Of a stretch of DNA of 64,000 bases, positions 51,872-59,044 are shown in pieces. The stretch comes from Legionella cincinnatiensis (lineage in GTDB: Bacteria > Pseudomonadota > Gammaproteobacteria > Legionellales > Legionellaceae), in assembly GCF_900452415.1 (NCBI RefSeq), contig NZ_UGNX01000001.1, positions 2,294,001-2,358,000 of the forward strand. The letters run 5' to 3'. Each line of letters starts with the position of its first letter. Position 1 is the first letter of the stretch. Made by a program: the position numbers and the translations under genes. The notes under the pieces were generated by a model that was not told the DNA's origin, did no database searches, and saw only the letters and a list, made by a program, of their open reading frames with translations.

Positions 51872-52042
51872 CTAACTTTGTAAAATCCAAGTTACCGCCT
51901 TTTTATTATATGGTGGAAATCTATTGCCTTTTGCAAGAGGTATCGTTGTCGAGGCAATACCTTCAGATCTCCAAACACCACTTTCTGGACAAACACCACC
52001 TGTTTTTCCACGTGTACCTATTGGACATTTCCTTGTATTCAT
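51872..52042 (-). CDS. Small YjzC-like protein
   Basis: A 56-residue protein starting MNTRKCPIGTRGKTGG, with AAGGAG seven bases before the ATG at 52042. PLAKGNRFPPYNKKAVTWIL at the end recalls the KGDxFP...W pattern of YjzC-family peptides; two Cys near residues 6 and 17 could bind metal. It is too small for a confident family call. The plus-strand frame here is its antisense shadow. Confidence 0.6.
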   Translation of the reverse strand: MNTRKCPIGTRGKTGGVCPESGVWRSEGIASTTIPLAKGNRFPPYNKKAVTWILQS

Positions 52043-52093
52043 AATACATCTCCTTTTTCGATACAATTAAGTATAGTTCATATCCGTCTATAT

Positions 52094-52125
52094 CTGCGTC
52101 ACTGCCATTCTGTGCAGTGACGCAG
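52094..52125. repeat. Perfect 12-bp inverted repeat
   Basis: CTGCGTCACTGC / GCAGTGACGCAG with an 8-base loop, between the YjzC-like gene and the hammerhead. It could be a binding site or a strong RNA hairpin. No T-run follows. Confidence 0.6.
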
Positions 52126-52260
52126 GAATATCCGACATTACAAACACTCCAACATCAATACTTAAAACCCCATTTGTCCTTACGCACCAAATAAGATAGG
52201 ACAAAATATTCCCTGAAATGGTATTGCTCCCAGATCTGCACTTTGCTATTTTCTAAATAA

Positions 52261-52314
52261 AGCATGACTGATGAATCGGTGAAATTCCGATGAAACGCTT
52301 AAGCGTCTTATGCT
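52261..52314 (+). ncRNA. Hammerhead ribozyme, type I (complete fold)
   Basis: All conserved core parts are present in order. Stem I: AGCATGA (52261-52267) with TTATGCT (52308-52314), seven pairs including one G-U. Core CTGATGA at 52268-52274. Stem II ATCGG / CCGAT with a TGAAATT loop. Core GAA at 52292-52294. Stem III ACGC / GCGT with a TTAA loop, giving the required A15.1-U16.1 pair. The cleavage residue is C52307 (GTC triplet). Open ends at stem I make it type I. It lies on the plus strand upstream of the recombinase-like gene at 52667. The A-U pair opening stem II is less usual than G-C. Activity is untested. Confidence 0.85.
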
Positions 52315-52610
52315 ACGCCACTCTCATTCCCTAACCTTGTGGCTGGACGTACAGTCGGGAAACCTTTCAGGAACCTTTACCGTTCGGTAAGGGGAGTTCT
52401 TTGGAACTCTAAGTCATTGTTAATTTGACCATGGATTGGGGATAAAGCCCTACTTTATCGCTTTCATTTACCTTTATTTATTTGAGGAGAAAAGAACCAG
52501 AAAAACCTAGTTGTAATGGCGAGATCGTTTGCCTTATAACGATTGATTTGCCCCCTTCTTCGAGCTTTACGGTTTTACCGGGTTTCAACAGAGAGTGAAC
52601 CGCTCGACCA
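52315..52610 (+). ncRNA. Hairpin-rich RNA region following the hammerhead (possible leader or circular-RNA element)
   Basis: Gene-free stretch with many small stems: CCTTTACC-GTTC-GGTAAGG (52374-52392), GAGTTC-TTTG-GAACTC (52394-52409), GATAAAG-CCCTA-CTTTATC (52441-52459), ATCGTT/AACGAT (52524-52543), and TCGAGC/GCTCGA (52560-52607) enclosing a GGT-TTT-ACC hairpin. It ends 57 bases before the next start codon. The density of stems suggests an RNA made together with the ribozyme. I recognise no known family. Confidence 0.5.
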
Positions 52611-52666
52611 ACACTAAACAATACACAGGGCAAATTCTTTTTTAATTAATTTTTGCAGATGGGAAG

Positions 52667-53464
52667 ATGCGTACACAATCCTTAAGACAATTCGCTAATC
52701 GATATATTAAACTGGACAGGCAAGGTAAATACCTGTACCGGAAACACCGTGCTTATGTCATCCGTAAGATGATTGATGATTTGTTTGTTATCCGACAGGT
52801 TCCACCTTCATGGCAGGCTTTGCAGTCTGAGCAGGTTCACAAGCTGGTGCGTTACTGGATTAACCCAGTCACCATCATGCGTTATATGACCATTATCCGC
52901 CGCTTTTTACAGATGAACGATTGTTCTGTAGCCAATATCGATAATCAATCGCTTGAACTATCAAGACCTAAAGCAAGAAAAAAGAGGAAAAAAATAATCC
53001 CTCCAGATTTTTGGAGGTCACTTAATGACCCTTTAGCAAGAGTAATCATGGGATTACAAACCGAGTTTGGACTCACGTTCAAAGAAGCGATTCTGATTCA
53101 ACCACATATCCAAGTTCGTGAATGTTCTCTCTGGATAACCCGAGACATTGCTTTTAACTCCACCGACCGCACCATACCGATACGAACTGAAAGCCAGAAA
53201 GCGGTACTCAATCTTTTTAACTGGCTCACAAAACAATATGGTAATCTGCTCCAATTAAAATCTTATGGAGAAATCCGTGTCATCTGGCGCAGTGAATTGG
53301 CCAAGCACCGTTTATCCTGCACTAAAAGCTGGCGTTATTTGTATGCAAAGCAAATGTATGCGTACCTTCTGCCTAAATATGAAAATTACAAGGCGTGTTG
53401 GCAGATTCGTGATGAGATGGGAATTAAATCGCGAAATACTTTGTGGTTATATCTTAAAAACTAG
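52667..53464 (+). CDS. Tyrosine-recombinase-like protein with eroded catalytic residues
   Basis: A 265-residue protein resembling the Integrase_1-type recombinase-like proteins of integrative elements: a SAM-like N-terminal domain (1-100), a basic linker (KARKKRKKI) and a catalytic-like domain with LQTEFGLTFKEAI where GLRxxE is expected (Thr137 at the Arg site), and CTKSWRYLYAKQMY where HxxR is expected (only Arg223 remains). So it may bind DNA without cutting. No clear Shine-Dalgarno at proper spacing. It follows the hammerhead and structured RNA directly. Confidence 0.6.
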   Translation: MRTQSLRQFANRYIKLDRQGKYLYRKHRAYVIRKMIDDLFVIRQVPPSWQALQSEQVHKLVRYWINPVTIMRYMTIIRRFLQMNDCSVANIDNQSLELSRPKARKKRKKIIPPDFWRSLNDPLARVIMGLQTEFGLTFKEAILIQPHIQVRECSLWITRDIAFNSTDRTIPIRTESQKAVLNLFNWLTKQYGNLLQLKSYGEIRVIWRSELAKHRLSCTKSWRYLYAKQMYAYLLPKYENYKACWQIRDEMGIKSRNTLWLYLKN

Positions 53465-53466
53465 CT

Positions 53467-53551
53467 GGGACAATTGGGACACGTGGGATAGCGCATAAAC
53501 ACTGGGGTCGAGCCGTCCCAATATGCCCCATAACTTAAAAATAATGGGACA
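53467..53551. repeat. GGGACA-type iteron-like repeats, left cluster
   Basis: GGGACA at 53467 and 53476 and GGGATA at 53485, exactly nine bases apart; reversed copies at 53515 (GTCCCA) and 53525 (GCCCCA), ten apart; a further GGGACA at 53546. It lies at the 3' end of the DUF927 gene. The same motif recurs beyond that gene's 5' side. Confidence 0.65.
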
Positions 53552-53564
53552 AATTTCTAGGATA

Positions 53565-55304
53565 TTACTCCCCACTCCAGATTTTATCTGTAAATACATA
53601 GACCCTGGGTGTTCCTACTCCTTTGACTCTTGGCTTATGAGTAGGCATGCCATCTGTTGCCGGCTTTAACCAGCCTTCATTTATTAACACACGAGCAACT
53701 GTTCGTGGTTCAAATCCTTGACATAATTCTTTTTTAAATACTTCCGCTAATACCATATAGACGCGAAATCCCGCATCATCGGTAGAATAAAACCCGGCAC
53801 GATTTTGAATCCGTTCATTGTTTGGCGTTCTTACATTATCAAACCGACTGGCGCCATGGGACTCAAAAAAGGCTCTAACTTGCGCTAAGATTGCCCTGTC
53901 TTCTCGATTACCCTCCATGCCAAAATGTTCCAACCATGCTCGATAACATTTATAGGCTGCGTAAGTAGACTCGCCTTCTTTCCATCCAGTCAATCCGTAT
54001 TGGCTGGCCACTTCACCAGCAACAGCGACCAGTGCAAAACGTCGCGCCACGCGGATAATCTGTCCCGTTGAATCTGGTAAAATAACACTATTCACAAATT
54101 CTTGTATTCCATCAGTAATGTGTGTTGCAATGCTTTGTTGGTTTGCAACCACCTTTTGCAACCATGCCATACCCACAGCACCATAATACTTGCTGGAATA
54201 TTCTTTCAAGGATAAAGCCATGGTAGCCGGACTGAGCTGATTATGAATTTTTTCAAAAATCCCCATGTGAAACCCAGCATCGGCTTCAATATCCGCTAAC
54301 CTTATTTCTTGGCCTGCATTGGGTTTCTGCCCAGCTCTGGCCATCAAAGACATTAAAGATTCCTCCCCTGCTGAGAGAAAAAATAATGACCATCGAGATG
54401 ATTGTTTCACTGTGCCCTGGCGCGAGGCCCGTGTTTTGCCTTGACCATTGGCCAGCAAGTAAGCAGCCTCCCCTGCTTCTTTAGGCTCCATCTGACTTAA
54501 CTCATCCAGAATCAGTAAGCCATCATTATGTAAAGCTGCCAGCCCCTCAAGCCCATTGGTCGTACTGCGCCATAATCTGCAATATGCTTGTGGATTTCCC
54601 CAGACCGAAGCCGCTACTTTTAAAGCAGTACTTTTACCGCTTGAAGAAGCACCTCTAAAATGAAACCCACCTGAATCTTCACCAGCAATCTTTGCCAAAG
54701 CAGGGGCAAAAGCAGCAGAGATGGCAAAAATTAATCGAGAATTACCCGAGGCAAGACGTCCTATTGATTCTCGCCAATCATCAACTGTACCCGAGACAGA
54801 CATCGCTGATTCGACCGCATGTCTATTTTGAAAAACAATTTTCTCTGATGATTGTAACGCGGTAACAAAGAGGTTTTCATGCCAGCCCAGCTTATCGACA
54901 CAACGCGCTCTGTCTTCTACTGGAAAGACCTGCAAATAGGTAGTCAGTAAATCTCGGGAAATCTTATGGGGTGAGATGCTCAAACCAAGACGCGCCAATT
55001 CCCGCCTAACCTCGGAAGCATCGCCTTGTAACAAAGCCAGGGGCATTGCCCATTGATGGAGAACTCCATCATCATCTAGCCACTCAAGCAATCGACCCCA
55101 CTCCCCGCTTTTGGCATCACGCGTTTTAGCTACCACATACAAAGGAGAACAAATCCAGCGCGGCGCCATTGGATTACCGTCTTTGTCTTTTCCAAGGAAA
55201 GACACACCTTGCTCATTTAATTTAAAACAACCGCCAGCGTATTCATAGGTTATAGGGTTGTGACCTTTTTTGTTTTTTAATGTAATAAGTTGATTCTGCA
55301 GCAT
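53565..55304 (-). CDS. DUF927-family helicase-like ATPase (element replication)
   Basis: A 579-residue protein from the ATG at 55304, which has GGAG eight bases upstream; a longer open frame up to 55457 would overlap the AlpA-like gene and lacks a ribosome site. The core has Walker A GASSSGKST (218-226), Walker B LLILDELSQ (263-271) and a sensor-like LFFLSAGEESL. This is the SF3/AAA-like DUF927 family found in phages and satellites, usually beside a primase; none is seen here. Its flanks carry the iteron-like repeats, which suggests a role in replicating the excised element (inference). Confidence 0.75.
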   Translation of the reverse strand: MLQNQLITLKNKKGHNPITYEYAGGCFKLNEQGVSFLGKDKDGNPMAPRWICSPLYVVAKTRDAKSGEWGRLLEWLDDDGVLHQWAMPLALLQGDASEVRRELARLGLSISPHKISRDLLTTYLQVFPVEDRARCVDKLGWHENLFVTALQSSEKIVFQNRHAVESAMSVSGTVDDWRESIGRLASGNSRLIFAISAAFAPALAKIAGEDSGGFHFRGASSSGKSTALKVAASVWGNPQAYCRLWRSTTNGLEGLAALHNDGLLILDELSQMEPKEAGEAAYLLANGQGKTRASRQGTVKQSSRWSLFFLSAGEESLMSLMARAGQKPNAGQEIRLADIEADAGFHMGIFEKIHNQLSPATMALSLKEYSSKYYGAVGMAWLQKVVANQQSIATHITDGIQEFVNSVILPDSTGQIIRVARRFALVAVAGEVASQYGLTGWKEGESTYAAYKCYRAWLEHFGMEGNREDRAILAQVRAFFESHGASRFDNVRTPNNERIQNRAGFYSTDDAGFRVYMVLAEVFKKELCQGFEPRTVARVLINEGWLKPATDGMPTHKPRVKGVGTPRVYVFTDKIWSGE

Positions 55305-55371
55305 CAATGTTTCTCCAGCAGCATTCATGGAAGATAGAAACTCTATCCTGAACAATCTATTTCTATGGAAT

Positions 55372-55644
55372 TTATTCGTTGACCAGTGAAAGGAGTTCCC
55401 CTTCATCACCAGTAGAGCGATAGATTTTTTGTTGTTGGAGAAAAGACAGCACGTCACTTTTGCGATACAAAACCTTATGGCCTATTTTAAGATAGGGTAC
55501 GCCCTTTCCTTCCCAGCGATTGCGCTCCAAAAGTTGGGTGGAACAATCCAAAACAGCTGCCAAAGTGTGTTGATTAAACAATGCGGAAGTTGGTGCAGAC
55601 TCAAATTCGTTTAACAGTTGTAAACGAGATGGTTTTTTATTCAT
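55372..55644 (-). CDS. AlpA-like helix-turn-helix protein (excisionase/regulator)
   Basis: A 90-residue MerR-type HTH protein. Start at 55644 (MNKKPSRL) with GAGG six bases upstream. Residues about 28-72 (TLAAVLDCSTQLLERNRWEGKGVPYLKIGHKVLYRKSDVLSFL) match the HTH_17/AlpA pattern: helix-turn-helix, then wing with KIG.KVLYRKSDV. Such proteins control integrase expression or act as excisionases in P4-like elements. It lies 67 bases ahead of the DUF927 gene, same strand. Confidence 0.7.
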   Translation of the reverse strand: MNKKPSRLQLLNEFESAPTSALFNQHTLAAVLDCSTQLLERNRWEGKGVPYLKIGHKVLYRKSDVLSFLQQQKIYRSTGDEGELLSLVNE

Positions 55645-55758
55645 ATAGAACCTCAAATGATTATTCATTCAGCTTAATGCCGACGGTATGCGTCCTGCTC
55701 GATGAATATCAGTTGACTGTCCGGCCGGAGAATAGTCGTGATATTTCATTTTTCCATG

Positions 55759-55788
55759 ACTTTTACAGGACCGTGGACCCGTAAAAGT
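55759..55788. repeat. Inverted repeat ACTTTTAC / GTAAAAGT
   Basis: A perfect 8-bp inverted repeat with a 14-base spacer that itself holds two GGACC copies. It lies upstream of the AlpA-like gene and could be an operator or att-related site. Confidence 0.45.
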
Positions 55789-55908
55789 TTACAGCTCGAA
55801 AGAAGTATTGCTTGGAATTTAAAAGGGAGTCAAGCGCTTTCAAGGCCTGTGATCTCATTGATATTCAATGATATTCATTGATACTAAAAAAATTTTTCTG
55901 ATAGAGTC

Positions 55909-55996
55909 TGTCCCATTTGTCCCAAGTGAACATTGCATATTGGGACACCTAAAACCCAATGCTTATGCAGTTGTCCCACTTGCCCCACCTGTCCCA
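55909..55996. repeat. TGTCCCA iteron-like repeats, right cluster
   Basis: TGTCCCA at 55909 and 55918 (nine apart), TGGGACA at 55941, and TGTCCCA, TGCCCCA, TGTCCCA at 55972, 55981 and 55990 (nine apart). Same motif and spacing as 53467-53551 on the other side of the DUF927/AlpA block. Just left of it, 55850-55885, are overlapping ATTGATA/TATCAAT-type words. Confidence 0.7.
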
Positions 55997-56023
55997 CTTA
56001 TTATTTAATAGTACTACAAATAT

Positions 56024-56053
56024 TTGCAGTAGCATTGATACATCGTATATACT
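56024..56053 (+). promoter_or_regulatory. Possible promoter of mazEF
   Basis: TTGCAG, an 18-base spacer and TATACT, 36 bases ahead of the antitoxin start. GATACA words repeat around it, as expected of an autoregulated toxin-antitoxin operator. Modest match to consensus. Confidence 0.35.
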
Positions 56054-56088
56054 AAATAGATACATTGTTGATACAATTGGTGGGCTTT

Positions 56089-56346
56089 ATGAAAATACAT
56101 GCAAAAATTCAAAAGTGGGGTAATGGTTTAGCATTACGTATAGGTGGTTCAATACGGGAAATCCCTCAATTTAAAGAAGGATCAGAAGTAGATATAGAAG
56201 TTACTGAAGATGGCTTTACAGTGACAAAATCCAAAAGAAAAAATCGATTTCCCTTTAAGGAAGCAGATCTTTTAAAAGGATTATCGCCTGAAAAAGCTCA
56301 TGCCGATTTACTGGCTTCGCCTTTATCCAATGAGGTTGAACAGTAA
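56089..56346 (+). CDS. mazE: MazE-type antitoxin
   Basis: AbrB/MazE-fold antitoxin, 85 residues from the ATG at 56089, giving the family start MKIHAKIQKWGNGLALRI; an earlier in-frame reading adds eight residues. VDIEVTEDGFTV closes the DNA-binding domain; the C-terminal tail (about 50-85) should wrap the toxin. Its stop overlaps the toxin start by one base (TAATG), the usual coupling. Confidence 0.9.
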   Translation: MKIHAKIQKWGNGLALRIGGSIREIPQFKEGSEVDIEVTEDGFTVTKSKRKNRFPFKEADLLKGLSPEKAHADLLASPLSNEVEQ

Positions 56347-56708
56347 TGGGAAAATCCTATATACCAGAACGCAATCATATTATATGGCTTGATTTTGAGC
56401 CAACAAAAGGCAAAGAAATTGGAAAATATCGCCCTACTTTGGTCTTATCTTCAAAAGAGTACAATGAAGCAACAGGGTTAGTGATTTGCTGCCCTATTAG
56501 CACTAGTATCCGCGGTGGAAGTACCGAAGTTCCAGTGAATAATTTGGATCAACCATCCGTTGTTGCTGCCAGTTTAATCCAAACCTTATCTTGGAAAGAT
56601 AGGAAGGCAAAATTTATTATAGAAGCGGAGTATCCCGTCATGGAGGAGGTACTATTTCGGATAATTCCTTTAATTGGAGCTGACCGACTTTTTGAAGAGT
56701 CTTTGTGA
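56346..56708 (+). CDS. mazF: MazF/PemK-type mRNA interferase toxin
   Basis: Ribosome-independent endoribonuclease, 120 residues. IPERNHIIWLDFEPTKGKEIGKYRPTLVLSSKEYN is the PemK/MazF start with the conserved RP; CCPISTS and the VVAASLIQTLSW segment (in place of VLxDQxRTxD) follow. Complete and probably active. It could stabilise the island or serve in phage defence. Confidence 0.92.
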   Translation: MGKSYIPERNHIIWLDFEPTKGKEIGKYRPTLVLSSKEYNEATGLVICCPISTSIRGGSTEVPVNNLDQPSVVAASLIQTLSWKDRKAKFIIEAEYPVMEEVLFRIIPLIGADRLFEESL

Positions 56709-56762
56709 TGGAAAGATTCTACAAAAGGACAAACGACTAATGAAGACTGATATGGAAATTTA

Positions 56763-56836
56763 GGGATAACGTATTGGATTTTTCGGAATAATGCATTGGA
56801 TAATTCGGGATAACAGTCTGGATTTTTCGGAATAAG
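56763..56836. repeat. 22-bp tandem repeat, 3.4 copies, IS21-type end
   Basis: Units start at 56763, 56785 and 56807, each of the form GGRATAAY-4-TGGAT-TTTC, then a partial unit to 56836. Multiple 20-bp-class repeats of this sort mark the ends of IS21-family elements. No istA or istB gene is present, so this would be a leftover end. Confidence 0.55.
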
Positions 56837-57067
56837 AATGAAGAGGATATAGTCCTAGAGCGAGATAATAATCAAATCATCGGAATTGAAGTTAAGACTT
56901 CTGCTACCATAAAGCAACATGATTTTAAAGGACTAATCAAACTGGCAGAATTCAATCCAGCAAAATTTCAATATGGAATTGTCTTTTATTCTGGCAAAGA
57001 AGTATTACCTTTCTCACAAAATAATATTCAACTATATGCTCTGCCAATAGGTTTATTTTTAAAATAA
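56837..57067 (+). pseudogene. C-terminal fragment of a DUF4143-type ATPase
   Basis: An open stretch without a start codon reads NEEDIVLERDNNQIIGIEVK then TSATIKQHDFKGLIKLAEF, ending LPIGLFLK and TAA at 57065. This is the PD-(D/E)xK-like tail of AAA ATPases with a DUF4143 domain. It begins exactly where the 22-bp repeats stop, so the gene seems to have been cut by an insertion whose body was later lost. The rest of the 56709-57144 gap holds nothing more. Confidence 0.7.
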
Positions 57068-57144
57068 CTACTAAAACAAGAGCCTCTGAAGAGGCTTCAA
57101 ATTAGTATTACTAAACGAACTACCGAGTAATCCTCGGTAATTAA

Positions 57145-58374
57145 CTATTGTACTTCTACATCACAAGACATCTGACTAACTAAAAAATCACTGATTCGTT
57201 GCATAGGTTTTCGTAAACGCTCCACATCCCGCATAATATACCCTGCAGTAACATCATTAGTCATCTTATGATTTAACAAACGTTTTAAGGCGTAGGCAGG
57301 CAAATCCAAACTTTCTGCTGTTGTGGCAAATGTTCTTCTTAGGTCATGAACCGTAAATGGCACGCCAGATAACTCAGCTACTTTAAGCATAGCTTTTCTT
57401 GGTTCCATAATATGCCCACTTTGGCTTGGTGCAGGAAAAACAAATTCACTAGATTTGAACTGTTTTCTACGCCAAAGCAGTTCATATAGAAAATCAGTCA
57501 TAGGCAATGTATGGATTTCTCGATTTTTTGTATCTTGAACAGTAAATGTTTTGGCTTTGAAATCTATATCATTCCAACACAAGGAAGCAGCTTCCATTCT
57601 GCGTAATCCAGTGAACAGAATTAATAAAAAGTAATCTTTCCACATCATGGCTTGGGGATAATCATCCTGTTCCCCTAAACGAGTCAATCCTTCATGCCAT
57701 GCAGCAAGTTGATGACTCTTAATCACCGTACTCTTACGATCCACTCGAAACCAACTGCGTGTATGAGATAAATATTCAACTGGATTAACTGCAACCACAG
57801 GCTGGCCATTATCCAGTTGATATTCGTGAACTGCAAAATTAAACACCGCACGCAACACCCGCATGGCATAATTAGCCCTAGCCTTGCTATTAGTCTGGCC
57901 GTATTGAGTATGACGCTTGGCGATCATTTCTCGTGTAATATTGATTAGTGGCTTATCCAACCAATCTGGCATTACCTGCTTTAAAATGCCTTGATAATCT
58001 TTAATGGTTAATGATTTAAGATCTTTGCGTGCTTTCAGATAATCATTAAATACTTGATTCAAAGTCATTGATTTAATTTTATTAGCTTTCTTCTCCGCAA
58101 TTGGATTATCACCTTTTGCAATTTGACCTAACACGTGCTTTGCCTGCTTGCGCGCTTCCTCGGCCGTTAATTGCCCATATTTTCCAAGAGTAATGCGTTT
58201 TACCTTATTAGCAATTCGTGTTTCTACAATAAAGCTTTTTACTCCATTGGCTGTAACTCTTAGCGCAAATCCCTTTAATTGCTCATCCCGGTAAAAAACT
58301 TGATCTTTCCCTTCAGTTACATTGATTTTATCGATTATCGACTTGGTCAGTTTGATTGCTTTATTACTTTCCAT
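57145..58374 (-). CDS. int: P4-type tyrosine integrase
   Basis: Integrase of the island, 409 residues from the ATG at 58374, which has AAGG seven bases upstream; a longer reading to 58410 is less likely. The N-terminal DUF4102 arm-binding domain (about 8-90, FYRDEQLKGFALRVTANGVKSFIVE), SAM-like domain and catalytic domain are complete: Arg258 (GLRRME), Lys283, His343-x-x-Arg346 (HDLRR), His369 (LLNHK) and Tyr379. It lies 160 bases from attR and points into the island, as usual for tRNA-integrating elements. Confidence 0.96.
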   Translation of the reverse strand: MESNKAIKLTKSIIDKINVTEGKDQVFYRDEQLKGFALRVTANGVKSFIVETRIANKVKRITLGKYGQLTAEEARKQAKHVLGQIAKGDNPIAEKKANKIKSMTLNQVFNDYLKARKDLKSLTIKDYQGILKQVMPDWLDKPLINITREMIAKRHTQYGQTNSKARANYAMRVLRAVFNFAVHEYQLDNGQPVVAVNPVEYLSHTRSWFRVDRKSTVIKSHQLAAWHEGLTRLGEQDDYPQAMMWKDYFLLILFTGLRRMEAASLCWNDIDFKAKTFTVQDTKNREIHTLPMTDFLYELLWRRKQFKSSEFVFPAPSQSGHIMEPRKAMLKVAELSGVPFTVHDLRRTFATTAESLDLPAYALKRLLNHKMTNDVTAGYIMRDVERLRKPMQRISDFLVSQMSCDVEVQ

Positions 58375-58533
58375 AAAATTACCTTCACAAAAATTACATG
58401 TAGACACCATGTAGACAGATTATTTAAAACGCAATAAAAATAAAAAAATCTGAATAGCGCCTAATATACTTGATTTTAAAGGGATATTAAAGGATTTTAA
58501 AATTTGATAAGGAGCGTTAAAAGAGATTAAATT

Positions 58534-58588
58534 AGGACTGAAAATCCTCGTGCCGGCAGTTCGATTCTGCCTCTGGCCACCATGAGAA
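58534..58588. repeat. attR direct repeat
   Basis: Second copy of the tRNA-Phe 3' end: AGGACTGAAAATCCTCGTG through CCACCATGAGAA, one mismatch to 48108-48162. No tRNA 5' half precedes it. Confidence 0.92.
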
Positions 58589-58609
58589 CCCGAGTATCAT
58601 CAATAAGTT

Positions 58610-58751
58610 AGCTCATCCCCAAATCCGAGGGCATTAATCAAGAACACAAAACTTTAACCCTTAGTCTGTAATTTTCAAAATTTATAAACCCCTAAGCACG
58701 CCGCTGAATCAGTTTCATCTTGCGATGGAACCCTTCTGTGATTCCATTAGC
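58610..58751 (-). pseudogene. Decayed ISL3-family element end with transposase C-terminus
   Basis: On the minus strand it reads ANGITEGFHRKMKLIQRRA, a stop, GFINFENYRLRVKVLCS, stop. This matches the last residues of the intact ISL3 transposase at 48208-49392 with one in-frame stop. An IS end (TAGCTCATCCCCAAAT) follows at 58610. The rest of the element is gone. Confidence 0.85.
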
Positions 58752-58757
58752 AAGTAG

Positions 58758-58777
58758 CCCGTTTGCTTGCAAACGGG
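58758..58777. repeat. Palindrome CCCGTTTGC-TT-GCAAACGGG
   Basis: A perfect 9-bp inverted repeat immediately after the ISL3 relic breaks off. Followed by AAAA on the plus strand, so it would end with T on the minus strand only ahead of the stem. Function unknown. Nothing further is seen between 58778 and 59044. Confidence 0.5.
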
Positions 58778-59044
58778 AAAACCAACCTATCAATCCTCAA
58801 CAAAATAATAATTTATTTGCTGATGTATAAAAATACATGGGATAAATCGTAATTAATTCCATCCTTTTGCGGAATAGAATTTTATATAGTTTTAGTTTAG
58901 AAATATCAGATGTACCACGAGTTTATTCATATCTGACCCTCTCGTGCCAGACGTGCGCTATACACTTGATAATGGGGGAATTAACTGAATCTAATGAGTA
59001 TTTATTTTGACTTCCCTCTTCTAACCTCCCGCAATTAGATACTG

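Noticed and set aside
51844..52044. 66-residue plus-strand frame
   Set aside because: Antisense to the YjzC-like gene, which has a strong Shine-Dalgarno and a family-like pattern on the minus strand.
53265..53498. 77-residue frame overlapping the end of the recombinase-like gene
   Set aside because: Alternative frame of a real gene with no start signal; its C terminus is made from the repeat cluster.
55305..55457. N-terminal extension of the DUF927 protein
   Set aside because: Would overlap the AlpA-like gene, has no ribosome site, and its sequence does not look like the family; the ATG at 55304 has GGAG at proper distance.
55850..56085. CRISPR-like array from repeated ATTGATA/GATACA and TGTCCCA words
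   Set aside because: Units are too short (7-9 bases), without spacers of constant length, and there are no cas genes; iteron or operator repeats are a better reading.
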